Below are positions 53,170 through 62,077 of a DNA stretch of 64,000 nt, piece after piece. Below the pieces are notes generated by a model. That model ran no database searches, was not told the DNA's origin, and saw only the letters and a list, made by a program, of their open reading frames with translations. The first letter of the stretch is position 1. The number at the start of each line of letters is the position of its first letter. The stretch is from contig CANQBA010000007.1 of the NCBI GenBank assembly GCA_947589545.1, positions 28,332-92,331 of the forward strand. The letters run 5' to 3'. The translations under genes and the position numbers were made by a program. The stretch comes from an uncultured Oscillospiraceae bacterium. Lineage in GTDB: Bacteria > Bacillota > Clostridia > Oscillospirales > Oscillospiraceae.

Positions 53170-55518
53170 TTACAGGATCAAAATCAGAATCCCCCTCGTA
53201 ATGAGCGCGCCCAGCCACGCCAGGACGCACTGCCAGACGATGACGCCGGCGGACCAGGCGCGGCCCAGCTCCCGGCGGATGGAGGCGATGGCGGCCACGC
53301 AGGGGGTGTAGAGAAGGCTGAACACCAGCAGCGCCCCGGCGGAGACGGTGTCCAGCACCGCGCCCACGCCGCCCTGTCCGGCGAACAGCACCTCCAGCAC
53401 CGAGACTACGCTCTCCTTGGCCATGAAGCCGCTGATGAGGGAGGTGCAGATGCGCCAGTCCCCCAGGCCCAGGGGCCGGAACAGCGGGGCGATGAGGCCC
53501 GCCAGCATGGCCATGATGCTGTGGGAGGAGTCGGCCACCAGGTTGAAGTGGATATCGAAGCTCTGCAAAAACCACACCGCCACGGTGGCCACGAAGATCA
53601 CCGAGAAGGCCCGTTGGAGAAAATCCCGGGCCTTTTCCCACATCAGCTGGAGGGTGTTGCGGAAGCTGGGGAACCGGTAATTGGGCAGCTCCATGACAAA
53701 GGGGACGGCCTCCCCGCGAAAGAGGAATTTTTTATAGAGAAACGCCACTAAGATCCCCACCAGGATCCCCAGAAGGTAGAGTCCCGTCATGATAAACCCG
53801 CCCTTGCCGGGGAAGAAGGTGCTGACAAAGAAGCCGTAGATAGGCAGCTTCGCCGTACAGCTCATGAAGGGGGTCAGCAGAATGGTCATCCGCCTGTCCC
53901 GCTCGCTGGGGAGGGTGCGGGTGGCCATGACGGCGGGGACGGTACAGCCGAAGCCCACCAGAAGGGGGACGATGCTCCGCCCGGAGAGGCCGATCTTTCG
54001 AAGAAGCTTGTCCATGAAGAAGGCCACTCTGGCTATGTACCCGGAGTCCTCCAGCAGGGAGAGGAAGAAGAACATGGTGACCACGATGGGCATGAAGCTG
54101 AGCACCGAGCCCACGCCCTCGAAGATGCCGTTGATCACCAGGTCGTGGAGCACAGGATTAACGCCGGTACGGGTCATCCAGCCGTCCAGGGAGGCGGACA
54201 GCGCGCCGATGCCCCGCTCCAGCAGATCCTGCAAAAACGCGCCGATGACGTTGAAGGTCAGGTAGAACACCAGCCCCATGATGGCGATGAAGACGGGGAT
54301 GGCGGTGTATTTCCCGGTGAGAACCCGATCCAGCTTCTCGCTCCGGATGTGCTCGCGGCTCTCCCGGGGCTTGCGCACGCACTCCCGGCAGACCCGGCCG
54401 ATAAAGCCGAAGCGCATATCCGCGATGGCGGCGCTGCGGTCAAGGCCCCGCTCCGTCTCCATCTGGAGGGTGATGTGCTCCAAAAGCTCCTTCTCGTTGG
54501 TGTCCAGGCCCAGCCTTTCGATGATCAGGGAATCGCCCTCGATGCACTTGGCGGAGGCGAAGCGGGCGGGGATGCCGGAATTCTCCGCGTGATCCTCGAT
54601 GAGGTGCACCACCGCGTGCAGGCACCGGTGGACAGCGCCGCCGAAGGCGTCCTTGGCGCAGAAATCCACCTTGACGGGCTTCTCCTGGTATTTCGCCACG
54701 TGGATGGCATGGGTGATGAGCTCCCCCACGCCCTCGTTCTTGGCGGCGGAGATGGGCACCACGGGGACGCCCAGCAGGGCCTCCATGGTGTTGACGTCGA
54801 TGGAGCCGCCGTTGCCGGTGAGCTCGTCCATCATATTGAGGGCCACCACCATGGGCCTGTCCATCTCCAAAAGCTGCATGGTCAGATAGAGATTGCGCTC
54901 GATGTTGGTGGCGTCTACGATGTTGATGATGGCGTCGGGCTTCTCGTCCAGCACGAAGTCCCGGCTTACCAGCTCCTCGTTGGAGTAGGGGGACATGGAG
55001 TAGATGCCCGGCAGGTCGGTGATACGGGTGTCCGGATAGCCGATGATGGCGCCGTCCTTCCGGTCCACGGTGACGCCGGGGAAGTTGCCCACGTGCTGGT
55101 TGGCCCCGGTGAGGCGGTTGAAGAGCGTAGTCTTGCCGCAGTTCTGATTGCCCACCAGGGCGAAGGTGAGGACATGCCCCTCGGGCAGGGGATTTTCGGT
55201 GCTTTTCTCGTGGTGTACGCCCGGCTCGCCGAAGTAGGGGTGGGGCTGTTTGGCCTTTTTCCTGGCCGCGGGGGCCGGTTCGGGAGGGGCCGCCTCCAGC
55301 CGTGTTACCTCAATATGCTCCGCGTCGGCCAGCCGGAGGGTCAGCTCATAGCCGTGGATGCGCAGCTCCATGGGGTCGCCCATAGGGGCGTATTTGACGA
55401 CGGCGACCTCCGCGCCGGGGATGACGCCCATATCAAGAAAATGCTGCCGGAGGGCGCCGTCGCCGCCCACCGCGTCGATCCGGCCCGCCTCGCCGATCTT
55501 CAGTTCCTTCAGTGTCAT
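53170..55518 (-). CDS. feoB: Fused FeoA-FeoB ferrous iron transporter
   Basis: A 782-residue iron importer. Residues 1 to about 75 are a FeoA SH3-like domain (MTLKELKIGEAGRIDAVGG). After a Pro/Ala/Lys linker, the FeoB G domain has GNQNCGKTT (G1), DLPGIYSM (G3) and LNMMDEL (G4). Two Gate regions (FMSCTAKLPIYGFF and YTPCVAAIASIRRELG) with conserved Cys follow in a membrane domain of about ten helices. The ATG at 55518 is chosen because the FeoA domain begins there; the longer frame has an unrelated hydrophobic start. A minus-strand promoter lies 34 bp upstream. No Fur box was identified. Confidence 0.93.
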   Translation of the reverse strand: MTLKELKIGEAGRIDAVGGDGALRQHFLDMGVIPGAEVAVVKYAPMGDPMELRIHGYELTLRLADAEHIEVTRLEAAPPEPAPAARKKAKQPHPYFGEPGVHHEKSTENPLPEGHVLTFALVGNQNCGKTTLFNRLTGANQHVGNFPGVTVDRKDGAIIGYPDTRITDLPGIYSMSPYSNEELVSRDFVLDEKPDAIINIVDATNIERNLYLTMQLLEMDRPMVVALNMMDELTGNGGSIDVNTMEALLGVPVVPISAAKNEGVGELITHAIHVAKYQEKPVKVDFCAKDAFGGAVHRCLHAVVHLIEDHAENSGIPARFASAKCIEGDSLIIERLGLDTNEKELLEHITLQMETERGLDRSAAIADMRFGFIGRVCRECVRKPRESREHIRSEKLDRVLTGKYTAIPVFIAIMGLVFYLTFNVIGAFLQDLLERGIGALSASLDGWMTRTGVNPVLHDLVINGIFEGVGSVLSFMPIVVTMFFFLSLLEDSGYIARVAFFMDKLLRKIGLSGRSIVPLLVGFGCTVPAVMATRTLPSERDRRMTILLTPFMSCTAKLPIYGFFVSTFFPGKGGFIMTGLYLLGILVGILVAFLYKKFLFRGEAVPFVMELPNYRFPSFRNTLQLMWEKARDFLQRAFSVIFVATVAVWFLQSFDIHFNLVADSSHSIMAMLAGLIAPLFRPLGLGDWRICTSLISGFMAKESVVSVLEVLFAGQGGVGAVLDTVSAGALLVFSLLYTPCVAAIASIRRELGRAWSAGVIVWQCVLAWLGALITRGILILIL

Positions 55519-55551
55519 GGAATACCGCTCTTTTCTTGGAGATTTGCTAAA

Positions 55552-55580
55552 AGAATAGCACAAGCGGGAAAGAATGTAAA
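55552..55580 (-). promoter_or_regulatory. Promoter of feoAB
   Basis: On the minus strand, -35 TTTACA (55575-55580) and -10 TATTCT (55552-55557), spacer 17 bp. Confidence 0.7.
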
Positions 55581-55628
55581 GGGACGTTGATACGAAAATA
55601 CGCGGCTGGAAGAAAAAGAATTTTGCTA

Positions 55629-55657
55629 TTGTAATAAGCTTCAATTCCTGCTATAAT
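55629..55657 (+). promoter_or_regulatory. Promoter of the phosphoribosyltransferase-like gene
   Basis: TTGTAA (55629-55634) and TATAAT (55652-55657), spacer 17 bp, divergent from the feoAB promoter. Confidence 0.75.
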
Positions 55658-55728
55658 TGAGGGGTACGAAAAGCCGCGGCCCGGAAAATGCGGCCCGCGC
55701 GGCAACTTTTGCGAGGAGGTTTTCAGGC

Positions 55729-56364
55729 ATGGAACCTAAGTTCTTTCCCCTTTTACATATCGGCGGGACGCCGCTCCTGGCGGCCAAGGGGCATTTTGCC
55801 ACCCAGAACAGCCACATCAACTATTTCATCGACACCACCGCCCAGAAGTACAGCCTCAAGGGCTGTGAGGCCGTGGCCCACAGCCTCTCGGAGAAGGTGA
55901 AGGGGCGCTTCCCGGTGGACTCCATCCTCTGCATGGACGGCACCAGCACAGTGGGGACGTGTTTAGCCAAGGAGCTGACGCGCGCCGGCGGCCGGTCGCT
56001 GAGCGAGGGCAGCAACATCTACATCGTCAAGGGGGAGCTGAACAGCGGCGGCAAGCTCATCTTCCGGGACAACGCCCGGTTTATGCTGGAGGGCAAGCAT
56101 GTGCTGATCCTGGCCTGCTCCCTGACCACCGGCAAGACGGTGCTGCAGGGGAAGGAGAGCGTGGAGTATTACGGCGGCCGGGTGGTGGGCGCGGCGGCCA
56201 TCTACGCGGCTGTCCACAACGTGGAGGGCCTGCCGGTGGTGTCCATCTTCGACACCAATACCATCCCGGACTACGTCTCCTACAGCCCCTCCGAGTGCCC
56301 CCTGTGCAAAGCGGGCCAGCCCATCGACGCGGTGGTCAACACCTACGGGTTCTCCAAGATCTGA
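55729..56364 (+). CDS. Orotate phosphoribosyltransferase-like protein with altered PRPP motif
   Basis: A 211-residue protein of the type I phosphoribosyltransferase fold, starting after GAGGAGG. ILCMDGTSTVGTCLAKEL and IYIVKGELNSGGKLIF form the core. The usual PRPP loop VVDDVxTTG appears as LILACSLTTGKTV: the two acidic residues that contact the ribose are Ala-Cys. A C-terminal CPLCKAGQPIDAV contains a CxxC. The family match and fold are clear, but the loss of the acidic pair suggests weakened or different activity. It stands alone with its own promoter. Confidence 0.75.
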   Translation: MEPKFFPLLHIGGTPLLAAKGHFATQNSHINYFIDTTAQKYSLKGCEAVAHSLSEKVKGRFPVDSILCMDGTSTVGTCLAKELTRAGGRSLSEGSNIYIVKGELNSGGKLIFRDNARFMLEGKHVLILACSLTTGKTVLQGKESVEYYGGRVVGAAAIYAAVHNVEGLPVVSIFDTNTIPDYVSYSPSECPLCKAGQPIDAVVNTYGFSKI

Positions 56365-56395
56365 AAGGCGTGTTGTACAAAACGCGCCGGGAATA

Positions 56396-56562
56396 CAACG
56401 GGCCGCCCGGTGGGCGGCCCCTACAACATCAACGGTAATCTTCCCATATACGCCGTAGGGGCCGCCTCTCTAGGCGGCCCGTCCTTCATTTATCCGAACC
56501 AATATCGATGCACAGGGGCCCCTACGCCGTTCATGGAAAGATTTTCAGGAATTCAAATCACG
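56396..56562. repeat. Family-1 palindromes between two convergent genes
   Basis: Three elements: GGGCCGCCCGGTGGGCGGCC then CCTAC (about 56400), ACGCCGTAGGGGCCGCCTCT (about 56452), and a reversed AT-rich arm GGAAAGATTTTCAGGAATTC (56535-56554). The last abuts the end of the DegV gene. Confidence 0.75.
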
Positions 56563-57420
56563 GGCGACGGCGCCGGAAGCGAAGAAGGCCACGGCGATGG
56601 CCCCGGGGCCCACATGGGTGCCGATGGTACTGCCCACGGTGCAGATGGGCAGGCTGCCGGCGCGGCCCTTATAGAGCGCCTCGCTGTCGCGGATGTATTT
56701 TTGGAGAAGGGTGTCGTCCAAGCCGGTGTAGGCCAGGGAATAGGGCATGTCAAAATCGATGCCGCCGCTCTTCTCCACAAAGCGCGTCAGCAGATTGCCG
56801 CCGTTTTTGGAGCCTCTGGCCTTGCCCACCAGGACGACTTGGCCGTCCTCCACCGCCACCACGGGCTTGATGGACAGAAGCTCCCCGGCGAAGGCCACGG
56901 TGGGGGAGATGCGGCCGCCCTTTTTCAGGTATTCCAGCGTATCCAGCAGCGCCAGCACCCGGATATCGCTCCGCCGCGCCTCCAGCTCCTTTACGATAGA
57001 GGCGGCGTCCAGGCCGCTGTCCCGGAGCCGGACGGCGTAGAGCACCAGGAGCTGTTGGCCCACGGACACGTTTTCGCTGTCCACCACGCTGACCTTCCCG
57101 TCAAAGTCCGCCGCCGCGGCGAAGGCGCTGCCGCAGGAGCCGGAGAGCCGGGAGGAGAGGGAGATATAAATGACGTCGTCCCCGTCCGCCGCCGCCTTAC
57201 TGAACGCTTCCCTGTACTGAAAGGGCGTCAGCTGGCTGGTGTGGGGCAGCTCGTCCGTTTCGATGAGCTTTTCGTAAAATTCCCGGTTGGTGAGGGTCAC
57301 CCCGTCCAGATATTCCTCCGACCCGAACACCGTTGTCAGCGGCATGACCCGGACGCCCAGCTCCTTCGCCCGCTCCTGGGGGATATCCGACGCGGAATCC
57401 GTGATGATCTTGACTGCCAT
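56545..57420 (-). CDS. DegV family fatty-acid-binding protein
   Basis: A 291-residue protein. KIITDSASDIPQERAKELGV, the TSQLTPFQYREAF segment, and SLSSRLSGSCGSA with VVDSENVS are classic DegV features that hold a fatty acid carboxylate. The C-terminal domain has GSTIGTHVGPGAIAVAFF. DegV/FakB proteins present fatty acids to the FakA kinase; no FakA gene is in the window. AAGGAGAAAG precedes the ATG. The direct role in this organism is inferred from the family. Confidence 0.9.
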   Translation of the reverse strand: MAVKIITDSASDIPQERAKELGVRVMPLTTVFGSEEYLDGVTLTNREFYEKLIETDELPHTSQLTPFQYREAFSKAAADGDDVIYISLSSRLSGSCGSAFAAAADFDGKVSVVDSENVSVGQQLLVLYAVRLRDSGLDAASIVKELEARRSDIRVLALLDTLEYLKKGGRISPTVAFAGELLSIKPVVAVEDGQVVLVGKARGSKNGGNLLTRFVEKSGGIDFDMPYSLAYTGLDDTLLQKYIRDSEALYKGRAGSLPICTVGSTIGTHVGPGAIAVAFFASGAVARDLNS

Positions 57421-57669
57421 AGCTTTCTCCTTTTTTATCATTAAATCGTGCGTTGAGAGTATAGCACACCGCCTACCGGCTGTCAAGTAGGGGCCGCCGA
57501 AGGCGGCGGCCCTTACAGATGACCTGTTGCGACTTTCCCGGCGCATTATGTTCAATGCACCCGTACGGGCCGGACACCCGGCCTGCCCGTGTCTCGAATT
57601 TCCGATAATCTTTCGATAGACGCCGTACGGGCCGCCGTCGATTTTCACAACGCCTCCCCATCACAGTCA
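57421..57669. repeat. Family-1 palindromes in the DegV-regulator gap
   Basis: GTAGGGGCCGCCGAAGGCGG at about 57486, TACGGGCCGGACACCCGGCC at about 57563, and the AT-rich arm GAATTTCCGATAATCTTTCG leading to ACGCCGTACGGGCCGCCGTC near 57594-57640. The rest of this divergent gap holds the DegV start region. No gene is supported. Confidence 0.75.
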
Positions 57670-57698
57670 TTGCGCTTTCGCGGGAAATGTGCTACACT
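57670..57698 (+). promoter_or_regulatory. Promoter of the second two-component system
   Basis: TTGCGC (57670-57675) and TACACT (57693-57698), spacer 17 bp, 27 bp before the start. Confidence 0.7.
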
Positions 57699-57725
57699 GG
57701 TCTTATTTCGGAAAGGGGTGACTTT

Positions 57726-58430
57726 ATGGCTGAGACGTATCGAATCCTTGTGGTGGACGATGACTTTTCCATTGTGGATATCCTGGAGACGTCGCTGCGC
57801 GAGGCGGGGTATCAGGTGCTCGCCGCCCATGACGGGGAGGAGGCGTGCCGGATGGTGAACGCGGAGAGCCCGCATCTGATCGTCATGGACGTGATGATGC
57901 CCCAGTGCAACGGAATCCTCGCCACCGTGCGCATCCGGGAGAGCCACAACATCCCCATCCTGATGCTGTCCGCCAAGGCGGAGGGCTCCGACCGGGTGCT
58001 GGGGCTGGAGGCCGGGGCGGACGACTACCTGGTGAAGCCCTTCTACCGGCAGGAGCTCCTGGCCCGGGTCAAGGCCCTTCTGCGCCGGTATGACGATCTG
58101 GGCTCCATCCGGGAGATACGGGGCGAGGACCGGCTCACGGTGGGGGATATCACCCTGGACACCGCCGCCAAGCAGCTGATCGTCCGGGGAGAGCCGGTGA
58201 GGCTCACCGCCACGGAGTTTAAGATCCTGCGCGTTCTCATGTCCCACCCGGGGCGGGTCTTCCCGGCGGAGGAGATCTACGAGCGGGTGTGGGAGAGCGA
58301 CGCCTACGCCGTGGAAAACACAGTGATGGTGCACATCAGCCGCATCCGGGAGAAGCTGGAGCTGAATCCGAAAAAGCCGGAATATCTGAAGGTGGTTTGG
58401 GGGATCGGGTATGTTTTTGAAGCGCCGTGA
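57726..58430 (+). CDS. OmpR-family response regulator (VanR-like)
   Basis: A 234-residue regulator starting after GAAAGGGG. The receiver has VVDDDFS, phospho-acceptor MDVMMPQ (Asp55), and KPFYRQELLARVKALLRR. The DNA-binding domain contains LTATEFKILRVLMSHPGRVF and the recognition helix NTVMVHISRIREKL. Sequence style is like VanR/PhoP-type regulators of envelope stress. It overlaps the kinase gene by 20 nt. No resistance genes are nearby. Confidence 0.92.
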   Translation: MAETYRILVVDDDFSIVDILETSLREAGYQVLAAHDGEEACRMVNAESPHLIVMDVMMPQCNGILATVRIRESHNIPILMLSAKAEGSDRVLGLEAGADDYLVKPFYRQELLARVKALLRRYDDLGSIREIRGEDRLTVGDITLDTAAKQLIVRGEPVRLTATEFKILRVLMSHPGRVFPAEEIYERVWESDAYAVENTVMVHISRIREKLELNPKKPEYLKVVWGIGYVFEAP

Positions 58431-60042
58431 ACTGATATCGTTCCTGCTCCTGCTCCTGGCCGCCGTCGCCTGGAGCTTTGGCCTGGGGACGGCCAGGGGG
58501 GACGTGGTCGATGGGATGTATGACACCTGCTCCACGGAATTATGGGACACGTCGGCGCCGGAATCCCCGCCCACGGATGTGGACGACGCCGTGGACAGGG
58601 GCGTGAGCGGGACGTCCCGGCCCGACACGGCCCCCCAGCCGGTACAGGAGGCCGAAAGGGAGGAAACGGGCCCGGAGGCCGGGAGGGTCTTGGGCTTCGT
58701 CCTCTGCTTTCTGGCCGCCGGGGCGGCCTTCGCGGGGGTTTTTCTGCTTTCTCCGAAAAGGCCGCTTTTCGGCCCCGACGGCGTCTGCCTTCTGCTGGCC
58801 CTGGCCGGCCTTGCGCTGACGGTGACCGCCCCGCACTACTATGCCCTGGAGCAGCGGTGGTACGGGCTCATGGACGCCCACGCCGCCCGGATCCCCGCCG
58901 CCTTCGCCCTTTTGTGGGCTGTCCGAGAGCTCTGGGGCTGGGCGCGGGCCAGATTCCCTCTGGCCTGGTGCCTGTCCGCCCGGTGGGTCGGACGCGCCCC
59001 GCGGCCGGAGCTGTCCTTGCTGATTTATACCGGCTGGCTCCTCCTGCCGCTTCTGGGCGCGGGCTGGCAGACCCTCTGGTGGGAACGGACACGCCAGATC
59101 TATGGGATCCCCGTCTTCGGGCACTGGCTTTTGGCGGTCATGGGCTTCCTGGCGGCAGGCGTGCTGGGCCTTATCTGCCTCTGGCGATACGGCAAAGGAC
59201 TGGGGCATCTGACGGGGCAGCTGGATAATTTTCAACAGGGAAAGCCCGTGACGGTGGGGGAGGGGGCCTTCTCCCGGACGGAGGAACAGCTGCTGGCGCT
59301 CCAGGCCCGGCATCAGGAGGCCATCCGCGCCGCCGTCACCGGCGAGCGGTTCAAGGTGGAGCTGATCGCCAACGTGTCCCACGATCTGAGAACGCCCCTC
59401 ACGTCCATTTTGGGCTACAGCGAGCTTCTGGAGCAGGAGACGCTCTCCCCGGAGGGGCGGGAGCGGCTGGACAGGCTCTGCCGGAAGGCGGGGTATATGA
59501 ACGAGCTGGTGGAGTCGCTTTTCGAGCTGACCAAGGTCTCCAGCGGCGTCCAGGAGATGAAGCGGGAGGAGATCGACCTGGTGCGGCTCCTAGAGCAGAC
59601 CGTGGGCCTCTTTGACGACCGGCTCGCCGCCGCCGGGTTAACGGTGAAGCGCAGCTACGGGGCGCAGTCCCTCCCCCTGGTCACCGACGGGGCCAGGATG
59701 CACCAGGTCTTCGCCAACCTGCTGGGCAACGCCGTCAAGTACGCCCTGCAGGGCACCAGGATCTTCATCGACGCCCGGGAGACGGAGCGTGGGTACACCG
59801 TGCGGATGGTGAACACCGCCTCCTATGAGATGGACTTCACCCCGGAGGAGATCGTCCAGCGCTTCGCCCGAGGCGACAAGGCCCGCTCCACCCGTGGCAG
59901 CGGCCTGGGCTTGGCCATCGCCCAGACCTATACCGAGTCCGTGGGCGGCGCCTTCCGGGTGGCCGTGGACGGCGACCAATTCAACGCCATCGTGGAGCTG
60001 CCCAAAACCGCGGAGCTTCCCAAAACTGAAAGAGATTTGTAA
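58411..60042 (+). CDS. Sensor histidine kinase (VanS-like)
   Basis: A 543-residue kinase. It has an N-terminal helix (about 7-26), an outward stretch of about 60 residues, then about five further hydrophobic segments through about 265. HAMP-like, then SHDLRTPLTSILGYSELLEQ (phospho-His324), the N box FANLLGNAVKYAL and the G box GSGLGLAIAQTY. The many membrane segments suggest sensing within or at the membrane. It forms a pair with the overlapping regulator gene. A hairpin starting 27 bp after its stop codon may end or attenuate the transcript. Confidence 0.91.
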   Translation: MFLKRRELISFLLLLLAAVAWSFGLGTARGDVVDGMYDTCSTELWDTSAPESPPTDVDDAVDRGVSGTSRPDTAPQPVQEAEREETGPEAGRVLGFVLCFLAAGAAFAGVFLLSPKRPLFGPDGVCLLLALAGLALTVTAPHYYALEQRWYGLMDAHAARIPAAFALLWAVRELWGWARARFPLAWCLSARWVGRAPRPELSLLIYTGWLLLPLLGAGWQTLWWERTRQIYGIPVFGHWLLAVMGFLAAGVLGLICLWRYGKGLGHLTGQLDNFQQGKPVTVGEGAFSRTEEQLLALQARHQEAIRAAVTGERFKVELIANVSHDLRTPLTSILGYSELLEQETLSPEGRERLDRLCRKAGYMNELVESLFELTKVSSGVQEMKREEIDLVRLLEQTVGLFDDRLAAAGLTVKRSYGAQSLPLVTDGARMHQVFANLLGNAVKYALQGTRIFIDARETERGYTVRMVNTASYEMDFTPEEIVQRFARGDKARSTRGSGLGLAIAQTYTESVGGAFRVAVDGDQFNAIVELPKTAELPKTERDL

Positions 60043-60068
60043 GAAAACTCTCGATTTTCTGAAAGACG

Positions 60069-60094
60069 CCCCCTGTACGATAGGGTACAGGGGG
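60069..60094 (+). promoter_or_regulatory. Hairpin enclosing the ribosome binding site of the DUF2079 gene
   Basis: Exact 10-nt arms CCCCCTGTAC (60069-60078) and GTACAGGGGG (60085-60094) with loop GATAGG. The right arm runs into AGGGGGTG, the only ribosome binding site before the GTG at 60102. Formation would block translation, so it may be a switch or coupling device. Confidence 0.65.
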
Positions 60095-60101
60095 TGTTCC
60101 T

Positions 60102-61946
60102 GTGTCTGAACGAATCACAATGCCGGCGCTTTTTCGCCGCGCGCTCCTGGCCTGGCTGACGGCGGCGCTTGCGGAGCTTTTGCTTCTCCCGAGGGAAATG
60201 CGGGGCCTGGAGGGACTGGAGGGCCTTGCCGGGATGTCCCTTGCCCGGGTGCTCCTTCTCGCCGGCGGGCTGTTTGCCCTTTTGACTGTCCTGGGGCTTT
60301 TCGTAGATACCGGCAGGGCGGAGCGGTGGGGGATCCCGGCGGTGTTCGCCGCCCTGTCCGCCTGCGCGCTGACCGCCTCCTTCACCTGGGCCTTCCTGGC
60401 TGCCTGCGGGCTGATGTTGGCTCTGGCGCTGGTTTATGCCGCCCTGGGCTGGGAGGCCCGCCCCGAGCCCGCTGCCGAACCGAGGAAAGCCCATCGGGCC
60501 TGGGCCTGGGTCACGGCGGGGCTGACCGCCGCCTTTTTCCTGTTCGTCTCCGCCTGGACGGTGGGGCGGTATGAAAGCTTCGGTTCGCCCACCTACGATT
60601 TCGGCATCTTCTCCCAGATGTTTTACAGTATGAAGACCACCGGCCTGCCCCTGACCACCCTGGAGCGGGACGGGACGCTGTCCCATTTTGCCGTCCATGT
60701 GTCGCCGGCCTATTACCTGATGCTCCCCTTTTACATGCTCTTTCCCGCGCCCGCCACGCTCCAGATCCTCCAGGCGGCGGTGATCGCGTCGGCGGTGCTC
60801 CCCCTGTGGCTCCTGGGCCGCCAGCACGGCCTGTCCGGCGTTCAGAGGACGCTTCTCTGCGCCGTTCTGCTGCTCTACCCGGCGTTTTCCGGCGGCACCG
60901 GGTACGATCTCCACGAAAACTGTTTCCTCACGCCGCTGATCCTCTGGCTTTTCTACGGCATTGACAGGAAAAACACCGCCCTCACTGCCGCTGCCGCCCT
61001 GCTCACCCTGTGGGTGAAGGAGGACGCGGCGGTCTATGTGGCGGTGATCGGCGTGTGGCTGGCCGTCAAAGCGGTTCTGCGTCCCCGGGAAAAGGACGTC
61101 CGGGGCCTTGTCACGGGCCTGATCCTGTTGGCCGCCTCCCTGGGGTGGTTCGGGCTGGTCACCGGGTATCTGGCGAACAGCGGCGACGGCGTGATGACCT
61201 ACCGGTACGGCAATTTCCTGTACGACGGGTCGGATTCCCTGTTCACCGTGGTCAAGGCGGTGCTCCTGTGCCCCCTGAAGGCGGTTTATGAGTGCGTGGA
61301 CGCGGAGAAGCTCCCCTACATCGCCATGACGCTTCTGCCGGTGCTGGGGCTCCCGCTGATGACCCGGAGGTTTGAGCGGTATATCCTGCTGATTCCCTAT
61401 CTCCTGGTGAATCTCATGTCCGACTACCGGTACCAGCACGATGTGTTCTTCCAGTACAGCTTCGGCTCCACGGCGTTTTTGCTGTATCTGACCGTGGTTA
61501 ACGCGGCGGAGCTGGAGATTAATTGGCAGCGGCTCCTGGGCCTGGCCGGCGCGGCCGCCGTCAGCGCCGTGTTCTTTGGAAGCGTCGTGGTCCCCGTGGC
61601 GGCGTCGTATCCGGCGCGGGCGGTCCGGTATCATGCCTACTATCAGACCATCCGCGACGCCCTGGACAGGATCCCGGAGGACGCCTCCGTCTCCGCCACC
61701 ACCTTCTACACCGCCTATCTGTCCCAACGGCCCACGCTTTACGACGTCCGCTACGGTTCCAAAGAGCATCTGCTGGAGACGGAGTATATCGTCCTGCGGA
61801 CAAACGCCCCCCACGAATACCGGAAATACGAGACAGGCGGAAAAGAAAACGGCCTTGAGAACCTGATTTCCCTCCTGAAAGCCCACGGCTACGCGCTGTT
61901 CGCCCAGATAGAAGGGGAACTGGAGATCTACCGGAGGCTCGGGTAG
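60102..61946 (+). CDS. DUF2079 polytopic membrane protein
   Basis: A 614-residue protein starting at GTG with about 12-13 hydrophobic segments. YDFGIFSQMFYSMKTTGLPL and FAVHVSPAYYLMLPFYMLFP are the conserved DUF2079 segments, which resemble the first outer loops of GT-C glycosyltransferases with acidic residues near the membrane. The function is not established; a lipid-linked sugar transferase is a fair guess from fold resemblance. An outer C-terminal domain of about 140 residues completes it. It follows the second two-component system and may be its target. Confidence 0.85.
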   Translation: MSERITMPALFRRALLAWLTAALAELLLLPREMRGLEGLEGLAGMSLARVLLLAGGLFALLTVLGLFVDTGRAERWGIPAVFAALSACALTASFTWAFLAACGLMLALALVYAALGWEARPEPAAEPRKAHRAWAWVTAGLTAAFFLFVSAWTVGRYESFGSPTYDFGIFSQMFYSMKTTGLPLTTLERDGTLSHFAVHVSPAYYLMLPFYMLFPAPATLQILQAAVIASAVLPLWLLGRQHGLSGVQRTLLCAVLLLYPAFSGGTGYDLHENCFLTPLILWLFYGIDRKNTALTAAAALLTLWVKEDAAVYVAVIGVWLAVKAVLRPREKDVRGLVTGLILLAASLGWFGLVTGYLANSGDGVMTYRYGNFLYDGSDSLFTVVKAVLLCPLKAVYECVDAEKLPYIAMTLLPVLGLPLMTRRFERYILLIPYLLVNLMSDYRYQHDVFFQYSFGSTAFLLYLTVVNAAELEINWQRLLGLAGAAAVSAVFFGSVVVPVAASYPARAVRYHAYYQTIRDALDRIPEDASVSATTFYTAYLSQRPTLYDVRYGSKEHLLETEYIVLRTNAPHEYRKYETGGKENGLENLISLLKAHGYALFAQIEGELEIYRRLG

Positions 61947-61989
61947 GGGGGGTAAAGGAAAGTCTTGGATAGACCGGAAGGAAGGGATT

Positions 61990-62018
61990 GGAAGGGGAAC
62001 TATCAGAGTTCCCCTTCC
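61990..62018 (-). repeat. Stable-RNA-associated hairpin, copy 2
   Basis: On the minus strand, 12-nt arms GGAAGGGGAACT and AGTTCCCCTTCC with loop CTGAT lie just after the tmRNA terminator. The loop and 11 of 12 positions in each arm match the copy at 29255-29283, in the same orientation to the upstream RNA, and TTCCTTCCG follows in both. Confidence 0.8.
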
Positions 62019-62028
62019 GATTCAATCA

Positions 62029-62077
62029 CTCCACCACAAAAAAACGGCCCCTGTAGGGCCGTTTTTTTGTGGTGGAG
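62029..62077 (-). terminator. Perfect 22-bp palindrome/terminator embracing the tmRNA 3' end
   Basis: Arms at 62029-62050 and 62056-62077 are exact complements around a 5-nt loop. One arm contains the mature CCACCA end of tmRNA. The T-run follows on either strand, so it can stop transcription from both sides. It has the same design as the tRNA-Cys terminator. Confidence 0.85.

Noticed and set aside
57726..60042. Vancomycin resistance operon
   Set aside because: Only the regulator pair resembles VanRS; no vanH, ligase or vanX genes follow.
59928..61886. 652-codon open frame antisense to the DUF2079 gene
   Set aside because: The translation is Gly/Gln/Arg-rich without domains, and the plus-strand gene is well supported.
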